From Flavobacterium seoulense (GTDB taxonomy: Bacteria > Bacteroidota > Bacteroidia > Flavobacteriales > Flavobacteriaceae), in assembly GCF_000695795.1 (NCBI RefSeq), contig NZ_JNCA01000026.1, forward strand, positions 21,373 through 85,372: a DNA stretch of 64,000 nt. The letters are read 5' to 3'. Below, one piece after another: positions 60,933 through 64,000 of the stretch. Made by a program: the position numbers and the translations under genes. The notes under the pieces were generated by a model that was not told the origin of the DNA, ran no database searches, and saw nothing but the letters and a program-made list of their open reading frames with translations. The first letter of the stretch is position 1; each line of letters opens with the position of its first letter.

Positions 60933-61478
60933 TTATTGCATAAAAAGAAGGGATGTTTTTCGTATTAGACCCAGTGCTTTGGTAAGATGATTTTTTACTG
61001 TTTTAGGCGAAATATTTAAATTATCCGCTATTTCATTTGTACTCATTTGTTCTTCTCGGCTTAGACGATATACTTTTTGACATTGACAGGGTAAATCATT
61101 AACAATGATTTCTAAGTCTTCCTCAAGAAATTGATGTACTATTTCATTGTGCTGGAGGAATTTTTCATCAAATTCTGGATGCTCACATAAATTGCATTCC
61201 ATCAAATTGGTTTGCTTTGCAGAAGATTGTATGCGGTAATAATCTATTACTTTTAGTTTAGCAGATTTTATCAAATAATGCTCGATAGAGGAGGTAATAA
61301 CTAATTCTTTCTTTCTATTCCATAAAGAAATAAAAATATCCTGTACCATTTCTTCTGAAGCTTCTTTGTTGCTCGTTTTGCTATAACAAATAATATATAA
61401 TCTTTTCCAAAAGTCTCTGTATAGACTTTCGAAATCAAGAGGATTATTTAAATTATATGTTCTAACGTTCTCTTTGAT
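60933..61478 (-). CDS. ECF sigma factor lacking a standard start codon
   Basis: The first ATG is at 61347-61349 and would give only 138 residues, cutting sigma region 2. The same frame is open upstream to a stop at 61491-61493 and encodes a convincing region 2.1-2.2: FESLYRDFWKRLYIICYSKT, then SNKEASEEMVQDIFISLW. In that extension (61350-61490) there is no ATG, GTG or TTG; the best candidate is ATC at 61476-61478, giving about 181 residues, the normal length. Region 4 (REEQMSTNEIADNLNISPKT) is intact. It precedes the FecR gene and should direct transcription of the adjacent receptor. Confidence 0.75.
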   Translation of the reverse strand: MKENVRTYNLNNPLDFESLYRDFWKRLYIICYSKTSNKEASEEMVQDIFISLWNRKKELVITSSIEHYLIKSAKLKVIDYYRIQSSAKQTNLMECNLCEHPEFDEKFLQHNEIVHQFLEEDLEIIVNDLPCQCQKVYRLSREEQMSTNEIADNLNISPKTVKNHLTKALGLIRKTSLLFMQ

Positions 61479-61513
61479 AGTGTTTTTTAGTTAATTTAAT
61501 TTTCAAATTTTTG

Positions 61514-61521
61514 CAAATATA
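61514..61521 (-). promoter_or_regulatory. -7 element of the second ECF sigma gene
   Basis: On the minus strand this reads TATATTTG, a full consensus match, 35 bp upstream of the proposed ATC start. Its position fits translation starting near 61478 much better than at 61349. No clear -33 TTTG. Confidence 0.5.
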
Positions 61522-61573
61522 GCTAATAAAAATTATTTAGATTGATTAAAAATTAGGTTTTTGTTATTAAATA

Positions 61574-61607
61574 AAAAAGCACTTTTCTTTTAGAAAAAGT
61601 GCTTTTT
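61574..61607 (-). terminator. Terminator after the rightmost receptor gene
   Basis: Arms AAAAAGCACTTTT (61574-61586) and AAAAGTGCTTTTT (61595-61607), read on the minus strand with a T tract after it. It separates the receptor at 61628 from the sigma/FecR genes. Confidence 0.8.
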
Positions 61608-61627
61608 ATTTAATTAATTGTAATTTC

Positions 61628-63958
61628 TTAAAATTTAAAGGTTAAATTCACAGCAAAGTTTGTTGGAGCTTGAGAATTTGCATAGAAGTCCCAATATTTT
61701 TTATTTGTTAGATTGTTTAATTTTACACCAACTCTCCAGTTAGATTGATCATAAAATACAGTAGCATTATAAATTGTATAAGTAGGTATGTAAATAATGT
61801 TATCAGTTGATACAAAATTTTTATCTACATGATTAACTCCAAAACCAGCACCCAAACCTTTTAGTTTGTTTTGCAAGGTATAGCTTGTCCAAAAGTTAAA
61901 TACGTTTTCAGGAGCACCAGCCGCTTTATTACCATTAACATTAGTTGTTATATCGGTTGTTCTTACTATTCGATTATCATTATAAGCATAGCCAGCTATA
62001 ATGTTTAATCCTGCAAACGGATTGGCAATCAATTCAAAATCTACTCCTTTACTTACTTGTTTTGCATCTTGAGCAGTATCACCTCCGTTGATTATTCTGG
62101 TCGCGTTGTCGATAGTGATATTGTAATAACTAGCTGTAGCATTTATTTTTTTGTTGAATGCTTCTGCTTTTATCCCTCCCTCATATTGAACTGCATATGT
62201 AGGATCTAATACCAATAATGCTCCTGAGGAAGGTTGTGTTATAGGTTGGTTATTTTGAAATCCGTTCATATAGTTTCCAAATACAGAAACCTGATCTTTT
62301 ACAATTTGATATACTAATCCTAATTTAGGAGCAAAAGCTGTTTGATGAAAACCTTCTGTAGCTCCAATTTTTGCACGTTCAAAGTTGTCGAAACGTAGAC
62401 TTAACATTGCAGATAATCTATCAGTAAAATTGATTACATCACAAGCATAAATACTAAAAGTTTCCTGGTCAGCAACTGGCCATATTAATTGAGGAACAAC
62501 TGCATCGACAGCTTTTTTTCTTATTGGAGCAAAGTTTGTTGTTACATCAATTGGAGCAAAAAATGGTGTCGTTCCATAGGTGAAGTTACTTTTAAATAAT
62601 CTATAATTTGCACCAGCTAAAAATTTGTGTTTAATACTGCCAGTCGCAAATTGTCCGTTGATATTTTGCTGGATGTTAGTATAAGCATTGAATATTGGCC
62701 CATAGAGAGATACTCTTGTTTCAGCTTGAGTAGGAGAGGTCCATTTTATATTTGTTTGATAGCTGCGTTCTACATTTTCGTCAACATAAGAAAAAATAGT
62801 TGTTGACTTCCAGTTTTCGGCAATTTCATATTCAGCTTGGGCAAAAACTTTAAGTGCAGCTGTTTTAGCATCTAAATCATCATGGAATAATGTTTTTCTA
62901 TAATCTAATTTTGCATCTTTTATACTAGTCATTCCAGCAGCGTAGGTTGCATTGAAGGCACGTCTAGTATTGTTAACGTTATGCAATTCAGCATCAAAAT
63001 TAAAAGTAAGCTTATCTGATGCTTTGTAAGTAAGACTTGGAGCAATAGTTACGGTTTTATTAAAACCATAATCTAAAAAACTTTTTTCGTTATTGTAGGC
63101 TAAATTTAATCTAAACAATACTGTTTTTTCTTTGTTAAGAGGTGCGTTTATATCAGCAGTAAGTCGGTTTAAATTAAAGCTTCCTCCAGTGTAACTTATT
63201 TCAGTTGCTGCTTTTTCGAAAGGTTTTTTCGTAACCAAATTAACTACTCCTCCAAAAGAAGAAACAGATGTGCCAAATAAGGTTCCAGATGGTCCTTTTA
63301 GCACTTCAATTCGTTCTACGTTTGAAAGGTCAATAGACGAGCGTCCAGTTACAGTTTCCATACCATTTCTAGCATTAATACCAATTACAAAACCTCTAAA
63401 TGTAATGCCAAGTCCTCCTGAAGGATAGCTAACAGGTACCGCTCCAGCGCTATTTCGTATAGCTGTTTCAACATTTACGGCTACTTGTTCTAGTAATAAT
63501 TCTTTATGAATTACACTATAAACTTGCGGGTTTTCAAGATTAGATATTGGCATCCTTGCTACATAATCTGTTTTTTTAGATAGAATGCTTTTTTTGCCAC
63601 TTACTACAACTTCCTGTAATTCTTTATTAGAAACATTTAGTTGTAAATTAAGGTTAGTAGTTTTGTTTTCGGTAACAATTACTTCTTTTTCTAAAGTTTC
63701 ATATCCAGTTAATGAAACTTGTAATACATAAATATTTGGTTTAATTCGATTAAATTCAAAAGCACCATTTTCATTAGAAACAGTACCGTATTTTGAATTT
63801 TTAAGAATGATGTTTACGCCTACTGCTAACTCGCCGTCTGAAGTGGTTATTTTTCCTTTAATTTTTCCAAAATTTTGCTGAGCAAAAACATTTGCTGTGG
63901 AGAGGATAAGCATACAGCTTAAAAAAATAAATTGTACTCTGTGTTTTAAATAAGTCAT
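61628..63958 (-). CDS. Siderophore-type TonB-dependent receptor without STN domain
   Basis: A 776-residue receptor. Signal peptide ending NVFAQ, then a carboxypeptidase-like domain (GKIKGKITTSDGELAVGVNI, about 31-110). The plug carries VETAIRNSAGAVPVSYPSGG, VERIEVLKGPSGTLFGTSVS and SFGGVVNLVTKKPF, and the barrel ends FAVNLTFKF. It lacks the STN domain seen in its neighbour at 57125-59764. The two share blocks such as ISNLENPQVYSVIHKELLLE and IKNLENSQVYSVIDKELIKE, so they are paralogues around one sigma/FecR pair. Substrate: probably a ferric siderophore, not identified. Confidence 0.9.
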   Translation of the reverse strand: MTYLKHRVQFIFLSCMLILSTANVFAQQNFGKIKGKITTSDGELAVGVNIILKNSKYGTVSNENGAFEFNRIKPNIYVLQVSLTGYETLEKEVIVTENKTTNLNLQLNVSNKELQEVVVSGKKSILSKKTDYVARMPISNLENPQVYSVIHKELLLEQVAVNVETAIRNSAGAVPVSYPSGGLGITFRGFVIGINARNGMETVTGRSSIDLSNVERIEVLKGPSGTLFGTSVSSFGGVVNLVTKKPFEKAATEISYTGGSFNLNRLTADINAPLNKEKTVLFRLNLAYNNEKSFLDYGFNKTVTIAPSLTYKASDKLTFNFDAELHNVNNTRRAFNATYAAGMTSIKDAKLDYRKTLFHDDLDAKTAALKVFAQAEYEIAENWKSTTIFSYVDENVERSYQTNIKWTSPTQAETRVSLYGPIFNAYTNIQQNINGQFATGSIKHKFLAGANYRLFKSNFTYGTTPFFAPIDVTTNFAPIRKKAVDAVVPQLIWPVADQETFSIYACDVINFTDRLSAMLSLRFDNFERAKIGATEGFHQTAFAPKLGLVYQIVKDQVSVFGNYMNGFQNNQPITQPSSGALLVLDPTYAVQYEGGIKAEAFNKKINATASYYNITIDNATRIINGGDTAQDAKQVSKGVDFELIANPFAGLNIIAGYAYNDNRIVRTTDITTNVNGNKAAGAPENVFNFWTSYTLQNKLKGLGAGFGVNHVDKNFVSTDNIIYIPTYTIYNATVFYDQSNWRVGVKLNNLTNKKYWDFYANSQAPTNFAVNLTFKF

Positions 63959-64000
63959 CTTTTTCAGGATTATAGTATTTTATTTGGAATAAATAAAAAT

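Noticed and set aside
60933..61349. A naturally short 138-residue sigma factor
   Set aside because: The upstream frame encodes a clear sigma region 2 that would be lost; the longer product is more likely.

Overview
The window reads as chromosome of a Bacteroidota member, most probably Flavobacterium or a close relative. The evidence is AT-rich DNA, promoters of the TTTG / TAnnTTTG type, SusC/SusD pairs, FecI/FecR/TonB-receptor trios, and dispersed CGCAAAG-type intergenic repeats. I see no phage, plasmid, insertion sequence or CRISPR array. All genes look intact, with two qualifications: the leftmost receptor runs off the window edge, and one ECF sigma factor has no ordinary start codon.

Layout from left to right. 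(1) 1-2496, minus strand: an ECF sigma / FecR anti-sigma / STN-type SusC-like receptor trio. (2) 2695-3063: a lone MmcQ/YjbR protein. (3) 3118-10200: a LacI-family regulator and a compact five-gene operon (iron-type alcohol dehydrogenase, DapA-family lyase, PdxA2-like dehydrogenase, DUF1537 acid-sugar kinase, sodium/solute symporter). Two identical 16-bp operators lie in front of the regulator and in front of the operon. This looks like catabolism of an unidentified sugar acid. (4) 10330-11007: a PH-like/SHOCT protein. (5) 11171-16074: a DUF4374 lipoprotein and TonB receptor divergent from an AraC regulator, with a two-copy direct repeat between them; probably xenosiderophore or similar uptake. 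(6) 16217-20156: a TonB receptor and a beta-propeller phytase lipoprotein. (7) 20359-20992: a HigBA-type toxin-antitoxin pair. (8) 21113-26441: housekeeping genes (PEP carboxykinase, DUF423, saccharopine-dehydrogenase-like protein, M20 dipeptidase), then tRNA-Leu(UAG).

(9) 26676-56822 is a roughly 30-kb pectin / rhamnogalacturonan utilization locus. It holds two paralogous SusC/SusD pairs and secreted enzymes: a GH43-like protein, GH106 rhamnosidase, GH28 polygalacturonase, GH105 unsaturated-uronyl hydrolase, PL9 lyase, an esterase-GH43 fusion, a CE12 acetylesterase, a GH2 enzyme, a tandem two-domain CE12 protein and a CE8 pectin methylesterase, plus one GntR-type regulator. Esterases strip acetyl and methyl groups, the lyase and GH28 cut the backbone, and GH105, GH106, GH2 and GH43 trim the fragments. 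SusC/SusD import the oligomers.

(10) 57125-63958, minus strand: a second sigma/FecR pair between two related siderophore-type receptors, one with a signalling STN domain and one without.

The most striking unlisted signal is a shared promoter architecture in the pectin locus. Five promoters carry a CAGGAT-type box (CAGGAC in one) exactly 21 nt upstream of a -7 element, three of them with a second copy 10 bp further upstream. This implies a common activator that is not encoded in the window. Other items worth checking are the sugar-acid operon and the ECF sigma gene whose full-length frame begins only with ATC.
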